Positions 44,447-55,563 are shown, numbered from the stretch's first letter. The stretch: DNA of 64,000 nt from Rhynchopus euleeides (GCA_963210315.1 OY723237.1:4399608-4463607), one strand, 5' to 3'. Notes: generated from the sequence alone by a model not told the origin. Numbers and translations: made by a program.

Positions 44447-45265
44447 AGGATCACAACTCATGATGGCACGTTCCTGGGATGGGTGAAGAAGCGGACCCAG
44501 GTCGTGTCGGAGGCGACTGAGTTTACTAGTAAGACAGGAGTGTGGATCAAGGGAGAAGAGAACGGAGGATCGACTGTGCTGCATGCGGCTGCCGTAAGGA
44601 ATCGTGCTCACGTGCTGAAGGATATTCTCCTGGCGGGTAACATCGCGGTCGACACACTTGATGACCTGGGGTACAGTGCGTGCAGCCTCGCTGGTGCATT
44701 CGGCGTCACAGGCGCTTTGCGCTTCCTTATCACGGAAGGACAAGCTGATGTGAACAAGGCCAAGAAGCAGGACACGGGCGCCACAGTGCTGGAGGGTCAC
44801 AGCGAGGCTGCTCGCAGCATGGCTGTGTCAGGCACGAGGATCTTCAGCACGTCAGATGACAGCACCATCTGTGTGTGGGACATCAGCACCCTCACACACA
44901 CACGCACCCTGGCTGGGCACACTGGTGCAGTGAGAGGCAGCGCCCTGACTCGGAACGAGCAGCACCTGGTGTCGTGCTCTGAGGACAAGTCACTCAAGGT
45001 GTGGTGCACAGCCTCCCTCAGCTGCCTGCGTACTGTGCAACTGGACTACCATTCCTACACACTTGCTGTGTCACAGCCAGGTGATGTTGTTGCTGACAGG
45101 GTTTCCGCGACGTGGCTATTTAGCCGCCTCAGCACAGGGGCGTGCCTGGGGAAGCTGGACTCACAAAGCTGCGCTGTTGCCCTCAGCCCCTGCGGGAGGT
45201 GGGTCTTCTCACCAACGAACGATGCTTCTGTCACTGTGAGTTCTGTGTCTTCCGTTTCACCTTGA
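44447..45265 (+). pseudogene. Ankyrin plus WD40 protein fragment, 5' incomplete
   Basis: Open from just after a stop at 44444-44446; no in-frame Met begins it. Ankyrin-like repeats (GSTVLHAAAVRNRAHVLKDIL, DDLGYSACSLAGAFGVTGAL) lead into WD40 blades (VLEGHSEAARSMAVSG, SDDSTICVWDIS, LAGHTGAVRG, SEDKSLKVWC). The last blade stops at 45265, right after a GTGAGT that might be a donor. The beta-propeller is incomplete as it stands. It could be the 3' part of the gene whose start lies at 41306 with 2.6 kb of inserted repeats between, or an independent gene with missed exons. Such proteins are protein-interaction scaffolds. Confidence 0.55.
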
Positions 45266-45508
45266 GTGAAATGCCCGTCACCCTGCTCGTCTGCTTGCCT
45301 GCCTTTCTAGCCTCCACCATGATCGCATCGCACACAGCTCGGTGGGAGTGCAGAGGGACAGGAACACCCCGCCCCGCTCTCCCCTTTCCCTTTCCCTTTC
45401 CCTCTTCCCCTTCGGAGCCGACAGCGACCACCACACGCTGCGGCCACGTCCTTTGGCGGCGTCGCTCAACCACCAACCTCCGCCTGCAGGGCACGGCCTT
45501 CCGTTCAC

Positions 45509-48500
45509 ATGCGACGCGCGTTGGGCGCACTGCTCCTGCTGGCGGCCTTGACGGCGGCACAACAGCTCGAAGTGCCGCAGTGCGCGCCGGCCCTCCACGA
45601 CGTGCTCGCGGTGCGCAAGGCCGACGGGTCGACGCAGCTGCCGCCGACGCACTTCGGGGGCGGCTTGGTGGTTGAGATGGACGTCTTCAACCAGGGCGGC
45701 AGCGGCGCGCTGCTGAGCCTGTCGGCCGGCGCGGAGGATGTGTTCCAGATCAGCATTCACGAGTCCAGCGTGCTGCACTTCATCTCAATGCGCGGGGGCC
45801 GCTTTCGCTTCACCGCGCTGCGCTCGCGGGGCTTGCCGCTGGGGTGGAGCAGTTTGTACGTTGCGCTTGTGCCGAACAGCGTCGGCAGCACGAATGGGTT
45901 GTGCTACGTGTACATCGACCAGCGGTACGTAACACAGATCAGCTGCGACGTGCCGCGCACGGTCGAGCGTCGGCACACGTACGTCCTGGACAGCGTGTTC
46001 GGCGCGTCGCCTGGGCTGAATGCGTCGGTGCAGAACCTCGCCGTGCGGGCGTGCAGCGTGCGCGAGGTGGTGGACACAACCCCAGGCGTGCCGCTTGCGT
46101 CGTGCCCCTTGCAGCCTGTGCTCGACGTCGCCGACGTGCCGCGGCCGATGCAGCTGACGCCGGTGTCCTTCGGCGGGCCGTTCGAGCTCACGGTGACTGT
46201 GAACGCGACGAAGTGGGACGTGACGCTGTTCGAGTCGGAAGACCTGTCCGGCGGCGCACTGCGCATCACCTACTCCTCGGGCTCGATGCACGTCGGGTTC
46301 GGATCATGCAGCTTCTTCGCCGACGTGCCATACGGAGCGGTGCGCGCGGTGCGCGTCGTGGGGCTGAACAACGTGGCGTTCGTTACCCTCGACGGGGTGT
46401 TGCAGGGAATGGTCAACGGATGCGGGCTGCCGCCCAACAGCGCGTTGCGGTTCAGCCGGATGGGGGCGCTGTCGCCTTTGGGAGCGGCTCGCTGGCCTGG
46501 CGCGTCAGACATGCGGCTCCGCGCGTGCGACGTGCCGGCGTCGGCTCACACGCAGAGCAGCAGCGCATGCGACGCAGTGCTCGAGCGGTCGTCCGCGGAG
46601 GGGGACGCGCTGCCCCTGCGGCTGCCGGACACGCACTTTGGGGGGCTGTTTGAGCTGGAAGTGGTGGTGCGGATGGCGACCGGCGGGCCTGTCGTGCTGC
46701 TGCCCTCTGCGGCCAACGTCACAGGGCTGTACATCTACGCGGACGACCTGATGCCGCACGTGGACTCGCGCTCCCTGCCGGCGGGCACGTTCGACGCAGC
46801 CAAGGAGTACGACCCGGGGTGGGCCGGGCCGGGGCAGCACCGTATGCTGCTGTCCACGTTGCGGCACGGGAACGACACGGTGTGCATGCTGCACGTCAAC
46901 GGTACCCTACGGTCGTTCGGGCGATGCGAGCTGCCGGCGATGCAGCTGCGCAGGACGCTTGTCGGACTCGCGCCGAGCATGTGGGACGCCAACTACGATT
47001 CGGTCCTCGCGTCCGGCACGCTGCACGCGCTCACGCTCCGCGCGTGCAACGCAACGGAGCCCGACGACGGGTCGGGCGGCGGGGACACGCCCGCGCCGCT
47101 GCCGCTGCCCGAGTGCGAGCTGGAGACGGTGCTGGAGCAGCAGCGCCCGCTCGCAGGCAGGGCGGAGCTTCCGCCGCCGCGTTTCGGCGGCCCTTTCTGG
47201 ATGAGCGTCAACCTGACGGTGCGGGACGTCACGGCGCGTGGCACGGTGCTTGGGCTGTACGCGCTGGACACGAGCCGACACGTGTCCGTGACCGTTGAGC
47301 CGGCCGACGGCTGCTCGGGGTTGCGTGTCGCAGTGTCATCCGCGTACGGGTGCGCCGCGGTCGCGCCGGGCGGCCGGCTCCTCCTCGACGTCGTCTCACG
47401 GTCCGGGCAGGTGTTCCTGTTCGCCGGCGGCGCGCTGGTGGGCAGGTCATCCGCATGGGGCGGCATTCCAGCGCCGCTCAGCTTCACCGTCGTCAACGAC
47501 CAGATCGGCGGCACCGGCTCGGCTTTCGGCGCAGCCAACCTGACGGTCGAGCGGCTCGTCGTACGCAGCTGCCGCGACACGGCTGTCGCGCCGCAGGCGT
47601 TCCTCCTCGACCAGGACTGCGGCCTGCAGGACGTTGTGGCGCTTGAGGAGGTTGCAGGGGAGCGGCAGCTGCCGGCGGTGCACTTCGGCGGCGGGATGGA
47701 GATGCGTGCGGTGCTGTCGCAGCAGCGCGAAGCCTACTCCATCCGCATCATGGGCTTCTCGCAGGGGGCGGCGGAAAACTCCTTGACCGTCGACATTCAG
47801 GAAAACAAGCTGAATTTCTTCGGAACTCAGAACGGGTCCAACATGTTCGTTGAAACGTGGTTCGGCGTCCGCAGCACCGCGACAGCAATTCGAGTGGCAG
47901 TCTTCGTTCAGAGCGCAGAAGCAACGACCGGTGCGTGTGCCATCTACATCGACGAGCGGATGATGGCGGTGAGGGAGTGCCCCGTGCCGTCGCTGGTGCC
48001 ACGTTATGTCGCAAAAGTGGGCAGCGCTTCGGTGCTGCTGCAGAACTTCACGCTGCGGGCGTGCCGTGTCCTCACGTCCCCGCTGCCGCAATACCCCTCA
48101 CCGCTGTGCCCTCTGCAGCCTGTGCTGAGCGCAAGCGGCCTGGTCGGCCACACGCAGCTGCCGGCAACGGAGATCGGCGGGCCGTTTGAGGTCGACATGC
48201 GCATCACCCTGCCGACCACCCGGCACGGCGGAGGGTACCACAAGTTCCCGTGGGCGTACGAGCACTACGAGACGCTGCTGAGTGTGTCGGGGCTGCCACT
48301 TGGTGACACTCTGCTGTGGCTCCGAGTGCTGGCGACGACGGACGGCGTGTCGATCACCTTTGACGGTGTGCGCGGAACTGGAGGGGGCGGCGTGCCGGAC
48401 GAGCCCGGCACGCACCACGTGAAGGCGGTGGTCGTGCCCGAGAACGGGCACCACGTGCTGTACCTCTTCTACGACGGGGCGCTCGTCAATGCTGGCGACC

Positions 48501-51500
48501 GGATCGAAGTGCCCGTCGCGCGGCGCAGCCTCACACTCGTCGGGCGGGGGCTGAGTGTCGGCGGAAGCGTCTTCGGCCGGCTCCCCTACTCGGGGAACAT
48601 CTCCGACTTCTCGCTGAAGGCGTGCACCGTTGCGGCGGTGGACGACGCCGTCGAGCTGGCGGCCCCGCAGTGTGCGCTGCAGCCTGTGGTCAGCTCAAGC
48701 CGCCCGGTGGACTCTGTGGCGTTGCCCCCGACGCAGGCCGGGGGCGGGCTGGTGGCCACTGTCGAGGTGCAGCTCGCGGAGGGCGGGTGGGTGAACCTGC
48801 GGCTGTCTGACGGGGACAGCGACACCGCCGTGGACTTTGGCGTCCACGGCGGCTACACATACCTAGGGTGGCAAGCGCGGGGCAACGCCCTTGTCCGCGC
48901 AGGGCTGCACACGCTGCGCTACGTCGTGGTGCCCACGGAGGGCGATCCGACGCAGGCGACGTGCGTGCTGTACGTCGACGGGCAGATCGACAGCTACTCC
49001 AAGTGCGCCACGCCGTCTGTGCGGCTGCGTGGCGCCTCGTTGCTCGGCGTCTCGCCCGGCAGCACTGTGCGCAGCATGTCCGTCGCTGCCTGCGACGTCA
49101 AGCCCGTCGAGGTGTCTCCGGAGCTGCGCTGCCCGCTGCAGCGTGTGGCCGAGGCTCGCGACGTGCGCGGCGTGAGGCAGCTTCTGCCAACAAACTTCGG
49201 CGGCGCGTTCCGGCTGTCCGTCGAGGTGGAGGTGGGCAGCTTCGCTGACGGCGCCGTCGAGGAGCCGCTCTTCACGGCGGGCGACTTCCAACTGTTCTTC
49301 TTCTTCCGCGAGGTGCGGGTGTGCCCCTTCCGGGCAGGCTCTTCTCGCTCAGCGGGGTGCCTTGCGGGCCTCAAGACGCGAGTGGACGGCCTTGGGCGGC
49401 ACAACCTCACGGTGGTGGGCATGCCCTTCGGCACGCGGGCGTACTACCAGCTGTACATCGACGGTTGGCTGACGAAGGTGGCGATCAGCTCTTCGCTGCC
49501 CCGTGTGGCGGTACGCGGCGACGTGTTCGTGGGGCGTGGAAGCCTCGCGCCGCCCGCAGCGGACGCGCCGCCGCTGGAAGCGCAGCACGTGCTGAACGGC
49601 ACCGTGCGCAGCGTCGCCCTCGAGGCGTGCGACGTGGAGGACATCCCTGCGACGTGGCCGCACCCGCCAGACGAGACGTTCTACCCAAACCTGACGGCGC
49701 TGTGCGGGGCGGACACGTCTCTCGTCTCCGTGGCAGCGGCAGCCGCAGGGCCCTTCCGGACGCAGACGGTGCTCCCGGCGAGCTACTCCTTCGGCCGGTC
49801 GGTGGACTTCCGGATCGAGTTCACGCTTTCCGCGCTGCGTGACGGGGCGCTGATGTCCGTCATGATGTTCAACGCGTTCAAGAACTTCCACGGCTGGTCA
49901 ACGAGGCTGAGCATCCGAATCAGTGGCAACGGCTCGGTGATCGAGACCTCCGGTGGCTCCGTGGTGGTGGGGAGAAAGCCGTTCACCGCGCTGACCACGG
50001 GGACGGTGTCGGTCGGCACACGCCACGTTGTGCGCCTCACGCTGTCCGGTGGCGTGTGCACCATGCGGCTGGGGGACCAGATTATCCACCACGCGCGCTG
50101 CGCAGACGACGCAGCCGCCGTGGACGGCGCTGTCGTCGCGCTGTGGCCGGAGGACGACATGCCGCCGCAGCCGCCCGCCGCGGCGCGCGCCTCGTGGGGT
50201 GAGGTGCACAGCTTCACGGCCGAGACGTGCCCGCCGGCCGACAGCGCGGCGCCGATGCAGCAGCCGCTGCAGCCGACCTGCGCGCTGCACGATGCGCTGG
50301 CGTTTGCGTCGCTCCGCGAGGGGCGCGCCGGCGTGCGGCAGGTGCGCTACGGCGGGGAGTTTGTCTTCGAGGCCGCCGTGCGCGTCGAGCGGCCGGTGCC
50401 GCAGCCCAAGTATTATTCAGGCACCCGCGCCGATCTCGTGACGATGCTGGGGCCGCCCGAGAGCTACGTCAAGCTGTACGCCTCGCAGGTGCACTCCGAG
50501 ATGTACGACCTGACGTGGGAGACAACTACTACCCAGTCTTCGCAGACGAAGTTCTTTTCGGCGAAGAATCTGTGGTTTGGGAAGGAGTACCGTGTTCAGC
50601 TGTTCGGACGCTACACCCCGTCGACGCACAGCTGGTGGTGCGTGTGGCTCGCCGACGGGCTGGTCCGCGGCGTCACTCGCGAGTGCGGGGAGCCTGAGGA
50701 TCAGCTGCGCGACGTCCTGCTCGCGCCGGCAGGCATGCGCCCTGCACCCTACGCCGGCAAGCTCGAGGCCACCTTGCGCAACGCCACGCTGCGCGCGTGC
50801 GGCGCGGCGGTCGACTTCCCAACAGCCCAGAAGCCGCAGCCTTCGTGTACGATGCAGCCTGCGGTGCAGGTGTCGGGCGACCTGGACGGGCAACAGCACG
50901 CTGCGCTGGGCACGGCACGCTTCGGGGGCGACTTCGTGCTGCGCGCTCAGGTCGCGATGCCGTCGGCAGCGCCAGACGGCGAGCACACGCTTCTGGAGCT
51001 GAGGGACTCGCCCTACTCGTGGGTGCTGCGCATCGTGGCGCGCAAGCAGAACGGCACCGTCGCGCTGCAGGCGTTCGATGCCGCGCCGCGCTACGCCCTC
51101 GACGCGACGCACTCTGTGGAGGTCCGCGCCGTGGTTCTGCCGGGCAGCAGCGCCGGCGCGGCGGATCGGAAGTGCTATTTCTTCGTCAACGACGTGCTGA
51201 TGGAGGTCGCGGCGTGCAAGTTGAACAACGTTCCTCACGCTGTGTGGGCGCCGCACCCCTGGCTGGTGGCGCTGGACGTGGACGCCTGTGAGGTGGCGCA
51301 GCCGCTCGTGTGGGTGGGCACGCCTGTCCCGCCCACCCCCGAGCCGACCGCACAGCCGACACTGCAGCCAACAGCAGCCCCGGTTCCATCGACACTGCAG
51401 CCAACAGCAGCCCCGGTTCCATCGACACTGCAGCCAACAGCACCGCCGACGCCGCAGCCAACAGCACACCCGACTGCAGAACCCACACCAACCCCGACAC

Positions 51501-51781
51501 TGCAACCAACACCGCAACCAACGTGGGTGCCGACACCGCAGCCCACACCGCAGCCGACCACACCCCAACCCCAAACAACCCCAACACCGCAGCCAACACC
51601 GCAGCCAACCGCACAGCCCACAAGCTTTCCCTCTGCTGCATCCTCAACTGCCTCCCCCAACGGCGAAACCGCTGCGCCGCACACGTCCGAGAACACGACA
51701 GTCGACAACGAAGGGCGCGAGGCGACGCCCGGCGAGGACGCGGCCGCGGTCGCGGACCCCCCAGAGGGTCTCCTCCGGTAA
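45509..51781 (+). CDS. 2090-aa secreted protein, eleven LamG/ConA-like repeats and a PT-rich stalk
   Basis: Single exon. ATG 45509 lies 20 nt after a pyrimidine tract ending CCTGCAG (SL acceptor). Residues 1-18 (MRRALGALLLLAALTAAQ) are a signal peptide. Eleven repeats of about 150-190 aa follow, each starting with a Cys in C-x-L-Q-x-V, then LPxTxFGGxF and a hydrophobic strand, and ending with (L/V)xACxV. Starts fall near 45580, 46096, 46564, 47110, 47614, 48103, 48667, 49124, 49697, 50276 and 50843. The periodic beta-strand pattern suggests a laminin-G/concanavalin-type jellyroll, with one disulphide per repeat inferred. About 51320-51640 encodes a Pro/Thr-rich stalk (PTLQPT, PTPQPT), likely glycosylated, then an acidic tail. 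No transmembrane anchor or GPI signal is evident. A surface or extracellular lectin/adhesion role is inferred. Confidence 0.8.
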   Translation: MRRALGALLLLAALTAAQQLEVPQCAPALHDVLAVRKADGSTQLPPTHFGGGLVVEMDVFNQGGSGALLSLSAGAEDVFQISIHESSVLHFISMRGGRFRFTALRSRGLPLGWSSLYVALVPNSVGSTNGLCYVYIDQRYVTQISCDVPRTVERRHTYVLDSVFGASPGLNASVQNLAVRACSVREVVDTTPGVPLASCPLQPVLDVADVPRPMQLTPVSFGGPFELTVTVNATKWDVTLFESEDLSGGALRITYSSGSMHVGFGSCSFFADVPYGAVRAVRVVGLNNVAFVTLDGVLQGMVNGCGLPPNSALRFSRMGALSPLGAARWPGASDMRLRACDVPASAHTQSSSACDAVLERSSAEGDALPLRLPDTHFGGLFELEVVVRMATGGPVVLLPSAANVTGLYIYADDLMPHVDSRSLPAGTFDAAKEYDPGWAGPGQHRMLLSTLRHGNDTVCMLHVNGTLRSFGRCELPAMQLRRTLVGLAPSMWDANYDSVLASGTLHALTLRACNATEPDDGSGGGDTPAPLPLPECELETVLEQQRPLAGRAELPPPRFGGPFWMSVNLTVRDVTARGTVLGLYALDTSRHVSVTVEPADGCSGLRVAVSSAYGCAAVAPGGRLLLDVVSRSGQVFLFAGGALVGRSSAWGGIPAPLSFTVVNDQIGGTGSAFGAANLTVERLVVRSCRDTAVAPQAFLLDQDCGLQDVVALEEVAGERQLPAVHFGGGMEMRAVLSQQREAYSIRIMGFSQGAAENSLTVDIQENKLNFFGTQNGSNMFVETWFGVRSTATAIRVAVFVQSAEATTGACAIYIDERMMAVRECPVPSLVPRYVAKVGSASVLLQNFTLRACRVLTSPLPQYPSPLCPLQPVLSASGLVGHTQLPATEIGGPFEVDMRITLPTTRHGGGYHKFPWAYEHYETLLSVSGLPLGDTLLWLRVLATTDGVSITFDGVRGTGGGGVPDEPGTHHVKAVVVPENGHHVLYLFYDGALVNAGDRIEVPVARRSLTLVGRGLSVGGSVFGRLPYSGNISDFSLKACTVAAVDDAVELAAPQCALQPVVSSSRPVDSVALPPTQAGGGLVATVEVQLAEGGWVNLRLSDGDSDTAVDFGVHGGYTYLGWQARGNALVRAGLHTLRYVVVPTEGDPTQATCVLYVDGQIDSYSKCATPSVRLRGASLLGVSPGSTVRSMSVAACDVKPVEVSPELRCPLQRVAEARDVRGVRQLLPTNFGGAFRLSVEVEVGSFADGAVEEPLFTAGDFQLFFFFREVRVCPFRAGSSRSAGCLAGLKTRVDGLGRHNLTVVGMPFGTRAYYQLYIDGWLTKVAISSSLPRVAVRGDVFVGRGSLAPPAADAPPLEAQHVLNGTVRSVALEACDVEDIPATWPHPPDETFYPNLTALCGADTSLVSVAAAAAGPFRTQTVLPASYSFGRSVDFRIEFTLSALRDGALMSVMMFNAFKNFHGWSTRLSIRISGNGSVIETSGGSVVVGRKPFTALTTGTVSVGTRHVVRLTLSGGVCTMRLGDQIIHHARCADDAAAVDGAVVALWPEDDMPPQPPAAARASWGEVHSFTAETCPPADSAAPMQQPLQPTCALHDALAFASLREGRAGVRQVRYGGEFVFEAAVRVERPVPQPKYYSGTRADLVTMLGPPESYVKLYASQVHSEMYDLTWETTTTQSSQTKFFSAKNLWFGKEYRVQLFGRYTPSTHSWWCVWLADGLVRGVTRECGEPEDQLRDVLLAPAGMRPAPYAGKLEATLRNATLRACGAAVDFPTAQKPQPSCTMQPAVQVSGDLDGQQHAALGTARFGGDFVLRAQVAMPSAAPDGEHTLLELRDSPYSWVLRIVARKQNGTVALQAFDAAPRYALDATHSVEVRAVVLPGSSAGAADRKCYFFVNDVLMEVAACKLNNVPHAVWAPHPWLVALDVDACEVAQPLVWVGTPVPPTPEPTAQPTLQPTAAPVPSTLQPTAAPVPSTLQPTAPPTPQPTAHPTAEPTPTPTLQPTPQPTWVPTPQPTPQPTTPQPQTTPTPQPTPQPTAQPTSFPSAASSTASPNGETAAPHTSENTTVDNEGREATPGEDAAAVADPPEGLLR

Positions 51782-52383
51782 CACCGGTGGCCAACAGGCC
51801 GCCTCCCCTGTGTGTGTGCGTTTTAAACCAGAGTTTGCGTAGCGTACTCAGTCTAGAGAGTCCTGACCATCCCCATGATTAAGTCACGGCGCCACCACCA
51901 GACCTGGCCGGGTGGTGCTTGGTGCTGCACGTTTTGACCTGCATGGTAGCAGCTACACAGTTACCACAACGAGTGAGACGGTGAACTGAACAGAAAAGAG
52001 CCTGTGGGGTGAGTGACCGGTTGCTTTTTTGTATGTGACATCAAGAGCAAGTGCTCGGTGTGTATCTACACTAAAAAACAAAGATGAGACGTGTGTGTGT
52101 GTTCGTCACTTTTTCCCATCACGGGTCTGAGAGGCCAGTTCAGCGCCACTCGGAGGAGGGCTTGCCGCAACGATCGCGTGATGCGCATTGCAGCAGGAGG
52201 CTCGGTAACGTGAGGACCGCCGGAGACAGAGGAGCAGGCTCGCTCGCTGCGTCCTGCACTCAACTAACGTGTGTGTTCAATCTGGTGGGCCGCGGAGCTC
52301 CTCGAGCAGTGTAGACTGCAGAACAACAGCCCCTCACGCCCCTCGCGCTCCGAAGAAGAAGCACGTCAGGCCTGTTGCGACAT
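51782..52383. other. 3' spacer of the giant gene
   Basis: No gene or structured element recognised between the stop and the minisatellite. Confidence 0.5.
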
Positions 52384-54531
52384 ATCTGGAAAATCCTTGA
52401 GCTGCCTGCATTCAGATCTGGTAAATCCTTGAGCTGCCTGCATGCAGATCTGGAAAATCCTTGAGCTGCCTGCATGCAGATCTGGAAAATCCTTGAGCTG
52501 CCTGCATTCAGATCTGGTAAATCCTTGAGCTGCCTGCATGCAGATCTGGAAAATCCTTGAGCTGCCTGCATTCAGATCTGGTAAATCCTTGAGCTGCCTG
52601 CATTCAGATCTGGAAAATCCTTGAGCTGCCTGCATTCAGATCTGGTAAATCCTTGAGCTGCCTGCATTCAGATCTGGTAAATCCTTGAGCTGCCTGCATT
52701 CAGATCTGGAAAATCCTTGAGCTGCCTGCATTCAGATCTGGAAAATCCTTGAGCTGCCTGCATTCAGATCTGGTAAATCCTTGAGCTGCCTGCATTCAGA
52801 TCTGGTAAATCCTTGAGCTGCCTGCATGCAGATCTGGAAAATCCTTGAGCTGCCTGCATGCAGATCTGGAAAATCCTTGAGCTGCCTGCATTCAGATCTG
52901 GAAAATCCTTGAGCTGCCTGCATGCAGATCTGGAAGATCCTTGAGCTGCCTGCATTCAGATCTGGAAAATCCTTGAGCTGCCTGTATGCAGATCTGGAAA
53001 ATCCTTGAGCTGCCTGCATTCAGATCTGGTAAATCCTTGAGCTGCCTGCATTCAGATCTGGAAAATCCTTGAGCTGCCTGCATTCAGATCTGGAAAATCC
53101 TTGAGCTGCCTGCATTCAGATCTGGTAAATCCTTGAGCTGCCTGCATTCAGATCTGGTAAATCCTTGAGCTGCCTGCATGCAGATCTGGAAAATCCTTGA
53201 GCTGCCTGCATGCAGATCTGGAAAATCCTTGAGCTGCCTGCATTCAGATCTGGAAAATCCTTGAGCTGCCTGCATTCAGATCTGGTAAATCCTTGAGCTG
53301 CCTGCATTCAGATCTGGTAAATCCTTGAGCTGCCTGCATGCAGATCTGGAAAATCCTTGAGCTGCCTGCATTCAGATCTGGTAAATCCTTGAGCTGCCTG
53401 CATGCAGATCTGGAAAATCCTTGAGCTGCCTGCATTCAGATCTGGTAAATCCTTGAGCTGCCTGCATTCAGATCTGGAAAATCCTTGAGCTGCCTGCATT
53501 CAGATCTGGAAAATCCTTGAGCTGCCTGCATTCAGATCTGGTAAATCCTTGAGCTGCCTGCATTCAGATCTGGAAAATCCTTGAGCTGCCTGCATTCAGA
53601 TCTGGTAAATCCTTGAGCTGCCTGCATGCAGATCTGGAAAATCCTTGAGCTGCCTGCATTCAGATCTGGAAAATCCTTGAGCTGCCTGCATTCAGATCTG
53701 GTAAATCCTTGAGCTGCCTGCATGCAGATCTGGAAAATCCTTGAGCTGCCTGCATGCAGATCTGGAAATTCCTTGAGCTGCCTGCATTCAGATCTGGAAA
53801 ATCCTTGAGCTGCCTGCATGGAGATCTGGAAAATCCTTGAGCTGCCTGCATGCAGATCTGGAAAATCCTTGAGCTGCCTGCATTCAGATCTGGAAAATCC
53901 TTGAGCTGCCTGCATGCAGATCTGGAAGATCCTTGAGCTGCCTGCATTCAGATCTGGAAAATCCTTGAGCTGCCTGTATGCAGATCTGGAAAATCCTTGA
54001 GCTGCCTGCATTCAGATCTGGAAAATCCTTGAGCTGCCTGCATTCAGATCTGGTAAATCCTTGAGCTGCCTGCATTCAGATCTGGAAAATCCTTGAGCTG
54101 CCTGCATTCAGATCTGGAAAATCCTTGAGCTGCCTGCATGCAGATCTGGAAAATCCTTGAGCTGCCTGCATTCAGATCTGGAAAATCCTTGAGCTGCCTG
54201 CATTCAGATCTGGTAAATCCTTGAGCTGCCTGCATGCAGATCTGGTAAATCCTTGAGCTGCCTGCATGCACATCTGGAAAATCCTTGAGCTGCCTGCATT
54301 CCGATCTGGGAAATCCTTGAGCTGCCTGCATGCAGATCTGGAAAATCCTTGAGCTGCCTGCATTCAGATCTGGAAAATCCTTGAGCTGCCTGCATTCAGA
54401 TCTGGAAAATCCTTGAGCTGCCTGCATTCAGATCTGGAAAATCCTTGAGCTGCCTGCATTCAGATCTGGTAAATCCTTGAGCTGCCTGCATGCAGATCTG
54501 GTAAATCCTTGAGCTGCCTGCATGCAGATCC
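52384..54531. repeat. 32-bp minisatellite, about 67 copies
   Basis: Unit: ATCCTTGAGCTGCCTG followed by CATTCAGATCTGGAAA. Nearly all variation is at two sites: CAT[T/G]CAG and GG[A/T]AAATCC. Rare markers (GGAAGATCC, then CCTGTATGCAG) recur 992 bp apart (31 units), showing a higher-order duplication. Because 32 is not a multiple of three, long open frames on the minus strand with 32-residue periodicity are artefacts. Confidence 0.97.
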
Positions 54532-54552
54532 GCAAACCCGCAAACCCGCAAA

Positions 54553-55290
54553 ATGGCTGGGGACCCATATTTGGACATTATATACCGTTTCACACCCAGT
54601 ATCTGAACCATTCGCGCATTTTTGAGACACCCGATTTTGACCCACCCAGGGTGTTCGAACCACCCAAATTGGAGTTTTGTAAAAAAAAAAAAAAAAAAAA
54701 AAGTGAGGTTTGAACCCACAGTGCTAAAAATACCCAAAAAATTCCTTTGAAAAAATATACTACCGACGTCTGTACGTGACGATATGTACAAAAATTTTGG
54801 GCTAAACGTAGCAGGGTTATGAGCTTTATATCTTTCGAGAGAAAAAAAGTTTATCGAAAAATTCCGGTCAACTGCATTTCATCAATTATGGCTGGGTACC
54901 CATGGAAAACCGAAAATTTTGGTGGCACGTACAGGGTCTGGTAGTGCCATTTTGGTACTCAGAATCAACCCAGATGTCAGCAGAAGTGGGAGGAAATCAG
55001 GTACTGAAAATTGGGTGCAATTTAACACTTTTTGGTGTTTTTTAGTGTTTTTAGTGGTTTTCCACATATTTTTTTGGGTCAGATATAAAAATTTCCCCCA
55101 GGATTGTCAATCCCAAGGGAAAACTGTCATTTTTGGTACTCTATTCAGAGTCAGTCCATACCAATGAAGTACAGAAACTGTAGCTTAAGAAATCGTTGGT
55201 TGCCCTTGTAAATGGAGGCTAATTGCGACTTTGCAGCATTTTCACCTATTGTGCAGAGTAACCCCAGAAATCGTTGGTTGCCCATTCAGA
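54553..55290. repeat. Segmental duplication, copy 1 (contains SL gene 1)
   Basis: Nearly identical to 56461-57198, including a pure A-run of about 22 nt and an SL RNA gene, so a unit was duplicated about 1.9 kb apart with a 5S gene between. Confidence 0.9.
55078..55200 (-). ncRNA. Spliced leader (SL) RNA gene 1
   Basis: Exon 55162-55200 (39 nt; 40 if it starts one base upstream at AACC) ends CAGTTTCTGTACTTCATTG. The intron starts GTATGG, contains a GGATT/AATCC hairpin and an Sm-type site AAATTTTTATA (about 55083-55094), and ends near 55078. Total about 123 nt. SL RNA donates its capped 5' exon to mRNAs by trans-splicing. Just upstream is AAGGGC, like the snRNA start sites. Confidence 0.92.
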
Positions 55291-55444
55291 ATGTGGGCTC
55301 TGGTGTGAACATGTGGTGAATTTTGGGACCCAGAATCGGGTTTACAATTTTTTTTTTTGGGACCCATATTTTTTGGTGTAGACCAGGGGTAAAGGGGAAA
55401 ATGGGGTGGGCTGCCTTTCTGATTACAATTCCGAACTCCTTATT

Positions 55445-55563
55445 GGATTCGGCCATACTCTGGTGAATACACCTCATCCCGCCTGATTTGAGAAGTTAAG
55501 CACCAGCAGGCCTGGATAGTACTGACGTGGGTGACCAGTTGGGAAGTCCGGGTGCTTGAATCC
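55445..55563 (+). rRNA. 5S rRNA gene 1
   Basis: 119 nt. The ends GGATTC and GAATCC pair. The internal control region is typical (GATTTGAGAAGTTAAGCACC, then GGTGACCAGTTGGGAAGTC). A long T-run follows about 10 nt downstream (Pol III terminator). Large-subunit ribosome component. Confidence 0.95.

Noticed and set aside
52384..54531. Long minus-strand open frames in the minisatellite, with periodic 32-residue peptides; also a CRISPR-like look.
   Set aside because: A 32-bp unit without stops in some phases automatically gives such frames. There are no spacers, so it is not CRISPR.
54940..54965. GCCATTTTGG word resembling the dinoflagellate spliced leader.
   Set aside because: Only the central 10 bases match, there is no donor GT or Sm site in register, and the true SL genes nearby are of euglenozoan type.
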